From positions 248,001 to 312,000 of the forward strand of contig CAVTEM010000002.1 of assembly GCA_963733845.1 (NCBI GenBank): 64,000 nt of DNA, in the 5' to 3' direction. This document shows positions 34,496 to 43,783 of the stretch, piece by piece (the stretch's first letter is position 1; every line of letters begins with the position of its first letter). Under the pieces are notes generated by a model that was not told where the DNA came from, made no database searches, and worked only from the letters and a program-made list of their open reading frames with translations. The DNA is from DATFQE01 sp963733845 (GTDB lineage Bacteria > Actinomycetota > Thermoleophilia > Gaiellales > Gaiellaceae). The position numbers and the translations under genes are program-made.

Positions 34496-35124
34496 GCTGG
34501 ATCATGTACCGCCGAGGAGCGGTGGAGCGCGCCGAAGCCGTCCCAGAGCACCGTGGTCACGTACTCGACAAGGCGCGCGCGCGGCAGAGCGCGGCTGTCG
34601 AGCCACGAAGCGCCCGCGGCGCGGATCATCCCGGACACGCACTGGGCCCACGGCTCGGCGAAACCGGGGTCGAGGCCGGCGCGCTCGAGCTTCGCCGCCG
34701 ACGTGAACGCGCACTCGCCGATGTGCTCGCGCCGGAACTCTGCGACCAGGGTCGCGGTCCGCGGCTCCTCGGCCGCGACGAGCAGGAAGCGGTACCGGTC
34801 CGGCTCGCGCTCGACGTAGGCGAGGTAGGCGTCGATCGTCGCCGCCAGCCGCGCGCGCGGCTCGTCCGTGCGGGTGGCCGGCCGGAGCGCCTGCTTGAGC
34901 TCGCCGATGTAGCGCTCGGTCAGCGCCTCGTGCAGACCTTCCTTGTCGCCGAAGTGGCGGTAGAGGACCGGCTTGGTGATGCCCGCCTCGGACGCGATCT
35001 CGTCCATCGAGAACGCGATCCCACCCCGGCGGATCACCCGGTCGGCCGCGTCGAGGAGCTCGAGGCGGCGCCGCTCGCGCCTGCGCAGTCGCTCGGAGTC
35101 TCCGATCGCGATCGCGGTCGCCAT
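34492..35124 (-). CDS. TetR-family regulator within the ABC importer gene group
   Basis: 210 residues. Helix-turn-helix at about 20-65 (LLDAADRVIRRGGIAFSMDE, then ITKPVLYRHFGDKEGLHEAL). The effector domain (DAYLAYVEREPDRYRFLLVAAE) is of the type found in FadR/KstR-like TetR proteins that bind acyl-CoA or similar ligands. It starts 30 bp after the LivM-like stop, with GTTAAC at 35134-35139 just upstream. Its position between permease and binding-protein genes suggests it controls uptake. Confidence 0.87.
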   Translation of the reverse strand: MATAIAIGDSERLRRRERRRLELLDAADRVIRRGGIAFSMDEIASEAGITKPVLYRHFGDKEGLHEALTERYIGELKQALRPATRTDEPRARLAATIDAYLAYVEREPDRYRFLLVAAEEPRTATLVAEFRREHIGECAFTSAAKLERAGLDPGFAEPWAQCVSGMIRAAGASWLDSRALPRARLVEYVTTVLWDGFGALHRSSAVHDPA

Positions 35125-35154
35125 GCCGCGGACGTTAACCGCTTCAGGCGCCCG

Positions 35155-36240
35155 TTACGAGTCGGAGGGCGCCTCGGACGCTGCGGCGGGCGCCGGCCGG
35201 CGCGCCACGAGCCGGCGGCTCAGCACGAAGAACCTGCGCACGAGACCGGCGAACCCGCCGGGGAGCAGGAAGACGATCACGATCAGGATCGCGCCGAAGA
35301 CGACCGACGGCGCCTGCGACGAGAACTCGCCCGCGATCAGCGGGGGATCTTGCGCGTAGACGGGCAGGAACTCGAGCACGAGCGCGCCGAAGATCACGCC
35401 GGAGAGCGCCCCGAGGCCGCCGATCACGGCACTTGCGAGCAGCAGGATCGAGAGGCTGAGCGGGAACGTGTCCGGATTGACGAACGAGACCTCGATCACG
35501 AGCAGCGCCCCTGCGACGCCGGCGTAGAACGAGGAGACTCCGAAGGCGAGGACCTTGTAGAGCGCGGGGTTGACGCCGGAGGACGCCGCGGCGACCTCCC
35601 CGTCCCGGACGGAGCGCCACGCGCGCCCGAGGCGACCGCGCACCATCAGCCAGGCGAACACGAACATGATCCCGGCCGTGACCCAGGCCTCGTAGTAGAG
35701 CCAGTGGCGCACCGAGATGTCCCAGCCGAACGGCGTCTCGGGCAGGGTCAGGCCGATCCCCCCGCCGCCGCCGGTGACGTTCTCGTAGCGCTTGGCGATC
35801 GTGGGCATCGAGACGGCCATCGCGAAGGTGGCGAGCGCGAGAGAGACCCCGGCCAGGCGAGTTGCCGGAATCCCGAACAGGATTCCGAACAGGCCGGTGA
35901 CGAGGCCCGCGAGCGGGATCGTGAACACCGGGGTCATCCCATCGCCGAGCGGCAACCAGCCGGGCGGGTCGAGCTGGTACAGCTCCAGGCCCGGCCGGCC
36001 CAGGATCAGGAGCGCGCTCACGTACGCGCCGATGCCCATGAAGGCGCCAAGGCCGAGCGTGATCTGGCCGTTGTAGCCCGTGAGGATGTTCAGGCCGAGC
36101 AGGGCGATCACGTAGAGGGCGACGAACGTGAACTGCGAGAGGCGGAACTCGCCCATGAAGCGCGGCAGCACGGCGACCACGACGGCGATGACCGCGAACG
36201 ATCCGAAGCGGAGGACGGCGGGGATACCGGGCAGCGGCAT
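35155..36240 (-). CDS. ABC transporter permease, LivM-like
   Basis: 361 residues from an ATG overlapping the LivH-like stop (ATGA). About ten hydrophobic segments. The signature LGLNILTGYNGQITLGLGAFMGIGAYVSALL and the cytoplasmic loop VRDGEVAAASSGVNPALYKVLAFGVSSFYAGVAGAL are the LivM signature. It pairs with the LivH-like permease to form the membrane channel. Confidence 0.92.
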   Translation of the reverse strand: MPLPGIPAVLRFGSFAVIAVVVAVLPRFMGEFRLSQFTFVALYVIALLGLNILTGYNGQITLGLGAFMGIGAYVSALLILGRPGLELYQLDPPGWLPLGDGMTPVFTIPLAGLVTGLFGILFGIPATRLAGVSLALATFAMAVSMPTIAKRYENVTGGGGGIGLTLPETPFGWDISVRHWLYYEAWVTAGIMFVFAWLMVRGRLGRAWRSVRDGEVAAASSGVNPALYKVLAFGVSSFYAGVAGALLVIEVSFVNPDTFPLSLSILLLASAVIGGLGALSGVIFGALVLEFLPVYAQDPPLIAGEFSSQAPSVVFGAILIVIVFLLPGGFAGLVRRFFVLSRRLVARRPAPAAASEAPSDS

Positions 36241-37121
36241 CAGACCCGCCGCACCGCCACGTGCCCGAACAGCCCCTGCGGCCGGATCAGCAGCACGATC
36301 AAAAGGACGGCGAGGGCCGTGGGCAGCCGCAGCTCGCTGCCGATGAAGTCGACGTACGCGCCCAGCAGGTTGATCAGCACGCCGAGCGTCAGCCCGCCGA
36401 CGACGGCACCGACCGGGCTGTCGATCCCGCCGAGCACCGCCGCCGCGAACGCGTAGATCAGGACGACCAGCATCATCGTCGGATCGAGGAAGAGCGACGG
36501 CGCGGCCATCATCCCGGCGACGGCGCCGAGCACGGCCGCGAGCCCCCAGCCGAGGGCAAGCATCCAGCCCACGCGCACGCCGACGAGCCGGCTCGAAGTG
36601 GGGTTGTTCGCCACGGCCCGCATGACCAGCCCGAGCGTGGTGAAGCGGAAGAACGCCCAGAGCGCGAGCACCGTGATCAGGCAGACGATGAAGACGCCGA
36701 CGTCCAGCTTCGAGATCGCCACCCCGCCGATCTCCCACGTCTCGTTCGGGAACGGGCTGTCGAAGGCCTTCACCTCGGCGCCCCAGATCCAGCCGGTGAG
36801 GCCGTTGAGGATGATCAGCAGGCCGATCGTCACGATCACGATCGCGATCTCGGGACGGTGCTCTACCGGCCGGATCAGCGTGCGCTCGATCGCCGCGCCG
36901 CCGAGGAACGCGAGCACGAGCGTGAGCGCGAACGCGGGCCAGTAGGACAGGCCGTGGTCCATCAGCGACCAGGCGATGTAGGTGGCGAAGGTGGCCATCT
37001 CACCCTGCGCGAAGTTGACGACGTCGGTCGAGCGGTAGATCAGGACGAGCGCCAGGGCGAGGCTGGCGAAGATCGCCCCGGAGGCGAGCCCGCTCACGAC
37101 CTGTTGCAGGAAGTCAGCCAC
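36240..37121 (-). CDS. ABC transporter permease, LivH-like
   Basis: 293 residues from the GTG at 37121 (VADFLQQVVSGLASGAIFASLALALVLIYR). The family signature is STDVVNFAQGEMATFATYIAW near the N-terminus, with the EAA-like loop VMRAVANNPTSSRLVGVRV. Eight or so hydrophobic helices. It is separated from livF by a 167-bp gap with the repeated element A. Confidence 0.92.
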   Translation of the reverse strand: MADFLQQVVSGLASGAIFASLALALVLIYRSTDVVNFAQGEMATFATYIAWSLMDHGLSYWPAFALTLVLAFLGGAAIERTLIRPVEHRPEIAIVIVTIGLLIILNGLTGWIWGAEVKAFDSPFPNETWEIGGVAISKLDVGVFIVCLITVLALWAFFRFTTLGLVMRAVANNPTSSRLVGVRVGWMLALGWGLAAVLGAVAGMMAAPSLFLDPTMMLVVLIYAFAAAVLGGIDSPVGAVVGGLTLGVLINLLGAYVDFIGSELRLPTALAVLLIVLLIRPQGLFGHVAVRRV

Positions 37122-37154
37122 TAGTGGCTGTCCTCGTGGCATCTTCGGATTCGC

Positions 37155-37241
37155 GGGGTGCGAGGAGCAAGCCAGGCAAGGACGCAGGGAGGGTCGTCAA
37201 ACCGGGACGCGTAGCGTGCGACCGAGGACGCGGCATGGCGC
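37155..37241 (+). repeat. Copy A of the two-copy ~90-nt intergenic element
   Basis: Shares the ordered blocks GGGGTGCGA, AGGCAAGGACGCAGGGAG, GGGACGC, TAGCGTG, GAGGACGCGGCAT with the reverse strand of 9031-9123. The hairpin here is ACGC-GTA-GCGT. Like copy B, it fills a gap between two co-directional genes and is antisense to them (the livF-livH gap). Confidence 0.7.
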
Positions 37242-37288
37242 AGTCTCATCGCGCGTCGGGGGCCGGAGGATGTCGCGGGGGCAGGCAC

Positions 37289-37999
37289 CTAGTAGCCGAG
37301 GTAGCTCTTCCGGACGCCCTCATGCCGCTTGAGCTCGTCGCTCTCCCCCGCAACCGCGACCCTGCCGACCTCGAGCACGTACGCGCGCGAGGCGGCCTCG
37401 AGGGCGATCATCGCGTTCTGCTCGACCACGAGCACGGTCAGCCCCTCCTCCTCGTTGAGCCGGCGCACGATCGCGAACAGCTCGCGGGTGATCGTCGGCG
37501 CGAGCCCGAGCGACGGCTCGTCGAGCAGGATCAGCTTGGGATTCGACACCAGCGCACGCACGAGCGCGAGCATCTGCTGCTCGCCGCCGCTCAGCGTTCC
37601 TGCCTGCTGGTCTCGACGGGCCTCCATCCACGGGAAGTAGCTGAGGATCCGCTCGGTGTTCGCGCGGAGAGCCTTCTGCCCGCCACGAACGACGGCGCCC
37701 ATGCGGACGTTCTCCCACACCGTCAGCTCGTTGAAGAGGCCGCGGCCCTCGGGCACGTGCGCGACGCCGAGCCGGGCGACGCCCTCGGGGCTGCGGCCGG
37801 TGATCGTGCGACCCGCGAACGTGATCCGGCCGGCCGTCTTCACCATCCCGCAGACCGCGCGGAGGGTCGTCGTCTTGCCGGCGCCGTTCGCGCCGAGCAG
37901 CGCGACCACCTCGCCCTCGTCGACCGTCAGCGAGACCCCGTGCAGCGCCGTGATCGGGCCGTAGCGAGCCCGCACCTCCTCCAGCTCAAGCAGCGGCAT
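37289..37999 (-). CDS. ABC transporter ATP-binding protein, LivF-like
   Basis: 236 residues, typical LivF length. Walker A LLGANGAGKTTTLRAV, the Q-loop region, signature LSGGEQQMLALVRAL, Walker B PKLILLDEPSLGLAP and VVEQNAMIALEAASRAYVLEVGRV at the end, the LivF hallmark. Its ATG lies 14 bp inside livG. It hydrolyses ATP with the LivG-like subunit to drive import. Confidence 0.93.
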   Translation of the reverse strand: MPLLELEEVRARYGPITALHGVSLTVDEGEVVALLGANGAGKTTTLRAVCGMVKTAGRITFAGRTITGRSPEGVARLGVAHVPEGRGLFNELTVWENVRMGAVVRGGQKALRANTERILSYFPWMEARRDQQAGTLSGGEQQMLALVRALVSNPKLILLDEPSLGLAPTITRELFAIVRRLNEEEGLTVLVVEQNAMIALEAASRAYVLEVGRVAVAGESDELKRHEGVRKSYLGY

Positions 38000-38720
38000 C
38001 GTCGGCTCCGAGATAGGCCTCGATCACTTCCGGGTCCTGCTGCACCTCCGCGGGCGTGCCCTCCGCGATCTTGCGCCCGAAGTTGAGCACGTGCACCCGC
38101 TCGCAAACACTCATTACGAGCGCCATGTGGTGCTCGACCAGCAGCAGGGTCAGGTCGAAGTCCTTGCGGATCCGCTCGAGCAGGCCGCGCAGCTCCTCGA
38201 CCTCCTCGTGGTTGAGGCCGCCGGCGGGCTCGTCCAGCAGCAGCAGCCGCGGCTTCGAGACGAGCGCCCGCGCGAGCTCGATCCGCTTCAGAGTTCCGAA
38301 GGGGAGCCCGGCAACGGGCCGCTCGGCGATGGCGCCGAGGTCGAGGTAGTCGATCATCTCGAGCGCCCGCGAGCGTCCCGACCGCTCGCCGAACGGGCGC
38401 ATGCTCGAGTGCGCGCCGACGAGCACGTTGTCGGTCACCGTCATGGTCGGGAAGAGCACGACGTTCTGGAACGTGCGCGCCACACCGCGGCGCACGACCC
38501 GGTACGCGGGGGTGCGCAGCAGGTCGTCCCCGTCGAGGACGACGCGGCCCTCGTCCGCCTTGTACAGCCGCGTGACGACGTTGAAGAGCGTGGTCTTGCC
38601 CGCGCCGTTCGGTCCGATCAGGCCTGTGATCGTTCCTTCGTCCGCGGCCAGCGAGACTCCGTCGAGCGCGACGATGCCGCCGAACCGGAGCGTGACGTCT
38701 TCGACCGAGAGCAGGGCCAC
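37986..38720 (-). CDS. ABC transporter ATP-binding protein, LivG-like
   Basis: 244 residues from the GTG at 38720 (VALLSVEDVTLRFGG); the longer upstream frame is antisense to the divergent gene. Walker A LIGPNGAGKTTLFNVV, RTFQNVVLFPTMTVTDNVLVG, a slightly degenerate signature LPFGTLKRIELARAL, Walker B PRLLLLDEPAGGLNHEE, switch VEHHMALVMSVCERVHVLNFGRKIAEGTP. The signature motif carries PFGTLK instead of SGGQ-like residues, which is usual in LivG proteins. It is the first gene of the importer operon, 33 bp from the divergent MBL gene. Confidence 0.92.
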   Translation of the reverse strand: MALLSVEDVTLRFGGIVALDGVSLAADEGTITGLIGPNGAGKTTLFNVVTRLYKADEGRVVLDGDDLLRTPAYRVVRRGVARTFQNVVLFPTMTVTDNVLVGAHSSMRPFGERSGRSRALEMIDYLDLGAIAERPVAGLPFGTLKRIELARALVSKPRLLLLDEPAGGLNHEEVEELRGLLERIRKDFDLTLLLVEHHMALVMSVCERVHVLNFGRKIAEGTPAEVQQDPEVIEAYLGADDAAA

Positions 38721-38753
38721 GGGTCGGGGATCATAAGACGCTTGAATAGAAGG

Positions 38754-39689
38754 ATGCACCAGCTGGAGGCCGGAATCCGCCGCGTCACCTTCGCGCTCCC
38801 GCTCGGGATCGACCACGTCCACTGCTACCTGCTACCGCGCGACGACGGCTCCTGGATCGCGGTGGACAGCGGCCTCGGGCTGCCGGAGGCGGGGCGGAGC
38901 TGGGCGGCCGAGCTGGCCGTCCTCGAGGGCCCCGTCGAGCGGATCGTGATCACGCACTTCCACCCCGACCACGTGGGCGCGGCCGCCGACCTCGTCGAGC
39001 TGACGGGCGCGCCCGTGAGCCAGGGCCGCGAGGACTACGAGCAGTGCGTCGACACGTGGGGCGAGCCGCGCTCGCCGGAGCGGATGCCGGCCGAGCTGAG
39101 GACGCACGGCGTCCCGGAGTCCGAGATCGAGGCCTTTCGCGCGCAGTCGGGCTCGCTGCGGAGCATGGTGCACTTCGTGCGCGACCCCGAGCTGCTCGCC
39201 GAGGGGGACGAGGTCGACGGCTGGGAGGTCGTGCTCCTCCCCGGCCACGCCGACGGGCACATCGGCCTGGTGCGCGACGGGGTCCTGATCGCGGGCGACG
39301 CGCTGCTCGCGACGATCACGCCGAACGTCGGCCTCTGGGCGGACTCGCGGCCGGACCCGCTCGCGGACTACCTCGCCTCCCTGGCCTGGATCGCGGAGCT
39401 CGACCCGCGGGTCGCCTACGCGGGCCACGGGGAGACGATCGACGACCCGAAGGGGCGGGCCCTGGAGCTGATCGGGCACCACGAGACGCGGCTCGAGCAG
39501 GCGGCCGCCGCGCTCGACGGCGCCGGCCGGACCGCCTACGAGGTCTCCCACAGCCTCTGGCCGGAGGAGCTCGCGCCAGCCCTGCGGCGGTTTGCCCTCG
39601 CGGAGACGCGGGCGCACCTGGAGTACCTCGTGAGGCGCGAGGGCGCGACGCGCTGGGACGGCGACGGGCGTCGTGCGCTACGCGGTTAG
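38754..39689 (+). CDS. Metallo-beta-lactamase-fold hydrolase
   Basis: 311 residues; the ATG at 38754 is preceded by AGAAGG. Zinc motif HFHPDHVGAAADL, then VLLPGHADGHIGLVRDGVLIAGDALL, and AYAGHGE near the end give all five MBL metal-ligand regions. The C-terminal helical domain (HHETRLEQAAAAL, TAYEVSHSLWP) matches the LACTB2/glyoxalase-II-like subgroup with a winged-helix tail. It likely cleaves a thioester or lactone. Divergent from the importer operon. Confidence 0.87.
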   Translation: MHQLEAGIRRVTFALPLGIDHVHCYLLPRDDGSWIAVDSGLGLPEAGRSWAAELAVLEGPVERIVITHFHPDHVGAAADLVELTGAPVSQGREDYEQCVDTWGEPRSPERMPAELRTHGVPESEIEAFRAQSGSLRSMVHFVRDPELLAEGDEVDGWEVVLLPGHADGHIGLVRDGVLIAGDALLATITPNVGLWADSRPDPLADYLASLAWIAELDPRVAYAGHGETIDDPKGRALELIGHHETRLEQAAAALDGAGRTAYEVSHSLWPEELAPALRRFALAETRAHLEYLVRREGATRWDGDGRRALRG

Positions 39690-41333
39690 CGGCTGACCCG
39701 CCGCGCCACCGAGCGCGTCACTGCCGAGCCGCGGCCCTGCACGCGGACGCTCGCGAGCAGCCGCTTCGCCTTCGCCGTGCGCGGAAGCCGCCAGGTGCAG
39801 GTGGCTACGCCGCGACTCCAGCGGCGGACGAGCGGCCGCAGCGGGCTCTTCGCCACACGGGCCGTGCAGCGGACGGTCGGGGCTCCGACCGGCACGCCGG
39901 TCGAGGTGCCGACGCGCAGACGAACGGTGAAGAGCCGACCTGCGCGGGCGCGGGTGACGGTGAGTCCGCGGGCCACCAACAACGCGCGGACCGCCGGGGC
40001 CGGGGCCGACTTCCGTCTGGACCGGCGGTGGCGGCGGGGCCGCGGGCGGGGCGGGCGGCGGCGCGGGAGGCGGTGGTGGCGGCTCGATCCGGAAGTGGTA
40101 GACGTGCACACCCCAGCGCTCGAAGGTGTCGGTGAAGGAGCCGCCTGCAACGGCCACGGTACGGCCCTCCGTGTAGACCGTGCCCGAAGCGATCCCCACC
40201 GGGAGCCCGGAGATCGTCACGGGCTGCGAACCGTCGCCGTGCCGGGCCGCGATCACCCAGACGTCGTCCTCGGTCGCGCCCTTGCGGCTGATCACCTGCG
40301 TCGTCGCGTCGCTGCTCTGCAGCACCTGCGTGGTCTCGGGGTTCACGAGTGCCGGCGCGATCGGGCTGACGGCGTTGATCTCGCCGACGAGCTCCTCGAG
40401 GACGCCGTCCCAGAAGGTCCAGTTCCACAGCAGCTGCTCGTCACGGTCGTCCCAGCAGCGGTAGATGTTGCCGCCGTAGAACGCCAGGCTGCGGGCGCCG
40501 TTGATGATCGCGTCGTAGATCATGTAGCGCTCCTGCAGCCGGGTCGGCAGCACGAAGTCCTCGCCGTCGCCGCTGCCGCTCGCGCAGATCTGCAGCGTCG
40601 ACCAGACGGCCCGGTTGGGCGTGACCGAGCGGATCGTTTCCGTCCAGACGCCGAGCTCGTGCAGGTCCGGGTCGGGGTTCGCGCGCGTGACCGGGTAGTG
40701 GTCGATCCCGTGGATGTCGGTGACGGCGCTGTAGTCGTCGAGCTGCGCGGCCGTCCCACGCGGCGCCTGGATCGTGACCCAGAGGTGCTCGGAGTCGACC
40801 GGTTCCTCACCGCCGCACCAGGCCTCCTCGCCACGCGAGGTCGCGAGGCAGTACGCGTACTGCAGCTCCTCGGGCTCCGTCCCGACCCAGAGCGGCTCGT
40901 CCGCGCCCTTCCACATGCCGATCGCGTCCGCCCAGGCGTCCTCCCTCAGCGCGGTCACCACCTCCCGCAGCCGCGGGTCGCCCGGCTCTGACTTGCTCAG
41001 CGTGGCGAGGTTGATCCAGGTGTAGGCGCCGTGCTCGGTCGCCTCACGGTTCCAGGCGAGCGCGTCGTCGACGTCCGCGTCTGTCCACGGGACGGTCGCC
41101 GGCCCGACCTTGAGGAAGTTGACGCCGGCCGACACCACCTCGGCGACGGCGTCGCCTCCCGTCGGCGTCTCAGCCCCCCGCTCCGGCCCCTTGGCGAGCA
41201 CGATCGGGAAGACCTTGCGGCCGTCGAGCAGCGTCATGCCGTACGGGTCGATGCGCGTGACCGCGCCTGCCCCGGCCTCCACGACGATCAACGCCACCGC
41301 GGCCAGCACCGCGAGCGGCCAACCCTTGAGCAA
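39686..41333 (-). CDS. Secreted glycoside-hydrolase-like protein, copy 1 (one frame break)
   Basis: Signal peptide MLKGWPLAVLAAVALIVVEAGAGA, then a roughly 400-residue globular domain: GMTLLDGRKVFPIVLAKGPERG, AIGMWKGADEPLWVG, VTDIHGIDHYPVTR, INGARSLAFYGGN. A Pro-rich linker of about 25 residues follows. After a shift near 40015 comes a basic beta-rich tail (RAGRLFTVRLRVGTSTGV) of about 110 residues. The conserved Glu/Asp/His positions in the barrel-like part suggest a TIM-barrel glycosidase, but no GH family is assigned. A paralogue at 53363 lacks the linker and tail. Confidence 0.6.
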
Positions 41334-41361
41334 GCGAAACCCCCTTTTCGCCGGAGGCAGG

Positions 41362-41808
41362 TTAGCCGGACTTCAGGCGGTGCGCCTGAATGGGCGCACC
41401 TACGAAGCACGCGGCCTCGCGCACGAGCTGGCGCACGCCCGGCCGGTCCGGCGCAGGCGCGGCCGTGACCGCGATCCCGGTTCCGCGCAGTGCCGCCCGC
41501 ACGAGCAAGACGGCGCGGGGTGAGTGCCAGCGGGAGGTGACCACGACGACCTCGCTCACTCCGAGCTCGCGGGCGATCGTGGCGATGCCGGCCGCATTCC
41601 CTGCCGTGTTGCGGGCGAGCGGCTCGTCCACGAGGTCGACCGCGGGCCCGCTCCAGGCCTCGCGCATCACGTCGACTTCGCCGGAGAGCACGACGGTGCC
41701 GCCGTCCTCGGCGAGGGTCTCTGCGTGCGCCACGCGGCGTGCGCAGACTGCGTGCAGCCCCGGCTTGCGCCCCTGCGAGTACCCGAGCACAGCGACGAGG
41801 CGGGTCAC
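41362..41808 (-). CDS. YdcF-like DUF218 protein
   Basis: 148 residues from the GTG at 41808, overlapping the thioesterase stop. LVAVLGYSQGRKPGLHAVCARRVAHAETL opens like DUF218; ARNTAGNAAGIATIARELG and VVVVTSRWHSPRAVLLVRAAL are the family core, with the SxxH/R motif. It lacks the N-terminal membrane helix of many family members. YdcF binds SAM in E. coli, and SanA-like members affect envelope permeability; function here unknown. Confidence 0.8.
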   Translation of the reverse strand: MTRLVAVLGYSQGRKPGLHAVCARRVAHAETLAEDGGTVVLSGEVDVMREAWSGPAVDLVDEPLARNTAGNAAGIATIARELGVSEVVVVTSRWHSPRAVLLVRAALRGTGIAVTAAPAPDRPGVRQLVREAACFVGAPIQAHRLKSG

Positions 41809-42209
41809 GGCACCGGCCTCACGGCGATCGTGACGCGGCGGACCGCGCACACTCGCCCCTCGTCGTCGCTGAGGTCGACGTCCCAGATCCACGTCGTGCG
41901 GCCGCGGTGCCTCACGCGCGCCTCGGCGTGAATCGTGCCACCGCTGATCGGCCGCAGGAACGAGCAGTTGTTCGACATGCCGAGGCCCGCGTTGCCCTCG
42001 GAGAGCACGGCCATCGTCGTGCCGTAGGACGCAAGCGACTCGGCGATCGAGGCGTAGACGCCGCCGTGCACCACGCCGGTCGGCTGTCTGTGATGGTCCG
42101 CGACGTCGACATGCGCTCGCACCAGGTCTTCCCCGTGCTCGTCGAGCTGGAGGCCGTAGTGGCCGTCGAAGGGGGACGCTTCGACGAGGGAGAAGTCCGG
42201 GCGCGTCAT
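41805..42209 (-). CDS. PaaI-family thioesterase
   Basis: 134 residues from the ATG at 42209. Hotdog motif GVVHGGVYASIAESLASYGTTMAVL, with GMSNNCSFLRPISGGTIHAEARV as the second strand pair, matches the 1,4-dihydroxy-2-naphthoyl-CoA or PaaI thioesterase group. Coupled to the YdcF-like gene by a 4-bp overlap. Divergent from the subtilase gene. Confidence 0.85.
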   Translation of the reverse strand: MTRPDFSLVEASPFDGHYGLQLDEHGEDLVRAHVDVADHHRQPTGVVHGGVYASIAESLASYGTTMAVLSEGNAGLGMSNNCSFLRPISGGTIHAEARVRHRGRTTWIWDVDLSDDEGRVCAVRRVTIAVRPVP

Positions 42210-42292
42210 CTGGGGACGCCACTGTAGACACGAAACGACGGGACTCGGGACGTTGCAACCCGAGCGCCCGTCCTCGATCATCCCGGGCGAAC

Positions 42293-43783
42293 GTGAACGT
42301 CCTCGAGCCGCCTCACGATTCCGCCGAAGTCGCGCGAGCGCGGGAGCTGGTCCGGCGCAGGTACGGGGCCGCGCTCGCGGAGAAGGCCTCGGCAGCCTTC
42401 CTGCTCGCAGCCGTTGCACCGCCGAGCGCGGCGGGGACGGGTGGCCTGGAGGGCGTCGCTCCCGGCGCCGCGCCGCAGACCGTGCTCGAGTTCGTGCCGA
42501 CGACGGCGCCGGCGAAGGCGCGTGAGGTCCGTCGGAACGCCTCGCAGGCGGTACTGGAAGCGCTCGGCAGCCGAGCGGCGCCGGAGGTCAGCCGGCAGGT
42601 GGGGCCGGCGGCGCGGCAGCTCGTCCTGGCGACGTACCGGGACCGCTTCCTGGCCGACACAGGCGCAATCCGCAGCGACTGCGAGCGGGCTGCGGCTGTC
42701 CTCCACAGCGGACCGCTCGAGGCATCGCCCGGTTTCGAGCAGCCCGCCTTCACCGACGTCTGCTGGCTCAACCAGACGATGCGCATCCGCAGCGACCCGA
42801 GCACGGTCGCGGACGTGGCCTCCGATCCGAAGGTCCACGGGGTCGACGTACCGCGGCCGCTCGAGCCGGAGCTGACCGCGACCGTCAAGCGGTTGGGGGC
42901 GACCGCGTGGCGAAAGGCGACCGGCAACGGCGGTAAGGGCGTCGTCGTCGCGGTGATCGACTCGGAGGTCGCGATGCAGCACCCCGGCCTGGCCGGGCGG
43001 GTCGTGCAGAAGACGAACTACACGCGGGAGGCATTCGGCAATCCGGGCACGCACGGAACCGCCGTTGCCGGAATCATCGGCTCCGCCGGCGAGGTCGAGG
43101 GAATCGCGCCCGAGGTGACGATCTACAACTACAAGGTGATCGCCTCCAACCCGCTGTTGAAGGGGAACAGCTTCGACGGCAGCCTCGCGATCCAGCAGGC
43201 GCTCGAGGACGGCGCGCACGTCGCCAACTGCTCCTGGGGGAACGGCCCGGCCGGCACCGGCACGAGCCCTGAGGCAAGGGCGTGCGACACGGCCTGGGCG
43301 CTCGGTCTCACGATCGTGAAGAGCGCGGGCAACCGCGGTCCGGACGCACGCACGCTGACGACGCCGGCCGACGCGGCCGGAGTGATCGTCGTCGGAGCCA
43401 CCGACCGGTCCGGGAAGGCGATCGAGTCGTACTCGAGCCGCGGACCGACCGAAGGCGACGTCGAGCGCCCGCACCTGTGCGCACCGGGCGGGAGCTTCGA
43501 CGACGGGATCGTCAGCGCCCTGATCCAGGGCGGCTACGGGGACTGCGGCGCCGGAACGAGCTTCGCCGCGCCCCACGTCGCGGGCCTCGCGGCCCTGCTG
43601 CTCGCCCGCGATCCGACGCTCGACCCCGACGAAGTGCGCGAGGCGCTGATCGACGCGTCGAAGCGGCTCAGGGGCCGTTTCGACGGCAACGCCCAGGGCG
43701 CCGGCTTCGTCAAGCTGGTGGCGCCGAAGGCGAGGGCTAGGCGGACTCCGGCTCGAGCGGCCCGGGGACGTCCAAAGCGCTGA
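42293..43783 (+). CDS. Subtilisin-like S8 serine protease with prodomain-like region
   Basis: 496 residues from a GTG, with no evident signal peptide. Catalytic triad: Asp in VVVAVIDSEV (about 222), His in GNPGTHGTAVAGI (about 255), Ser in GAGTSFAAPHVAGLAALLLA (about 422), with the oxyanion Asn in KSAGNRGPD. Residues about 62-200 form a prodomain-like region ending WLNQTMRIR...VDVPRPLEPEL, followed by the catalytic domain. The convergent gene at 43737 encodes a free copy of this region. The enzyme may be cytoplasmic or non-classically exported. Its last 16 codons overlap the 3' end of that gene. Confidence 0.87.
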   Translation: MNVLEPPHDSAEVARARELVRRRYGAALAEKASAAFLLAAVAPPSAAGTGGLEGVAPGAAPQTVLEFVPTTAPAKAREVRRNASQAVLEALGSRAAPEVSRQVGPAARQLVLATYRDRFLADTGAIRSDCERAAAVLHSGPLEASPGFEQPAFTDVCWLNQTMRIRSDPSTVADVASDPKVHGVDVPRPLEPELTATVKRLGATAWRKATGNGGKGVVVAVIDSEVAMQHPGLAGRVVQKTNYTREAFGNPGTHGTAVAGIIGSAGEVEGIAPEVTIYNYKVIASNPLLKGNSFDGSLAIQQALEDGAHVANCSWGNGPAGTGTSPEARACDTAWALGLTIVKSAGNRGPDARTLTTPADAAGVIVVGATDRSGKAIESYSSRGPTEGDVERPHLCAPGGSFDDGIVSALIQGGYGDCGAGTSFAAPHVAGLAALLLARDPTLDPDEVREALIDASKRLRGRFDGNAQGAGFVKLVAPKARARRTPARAARGRPKR

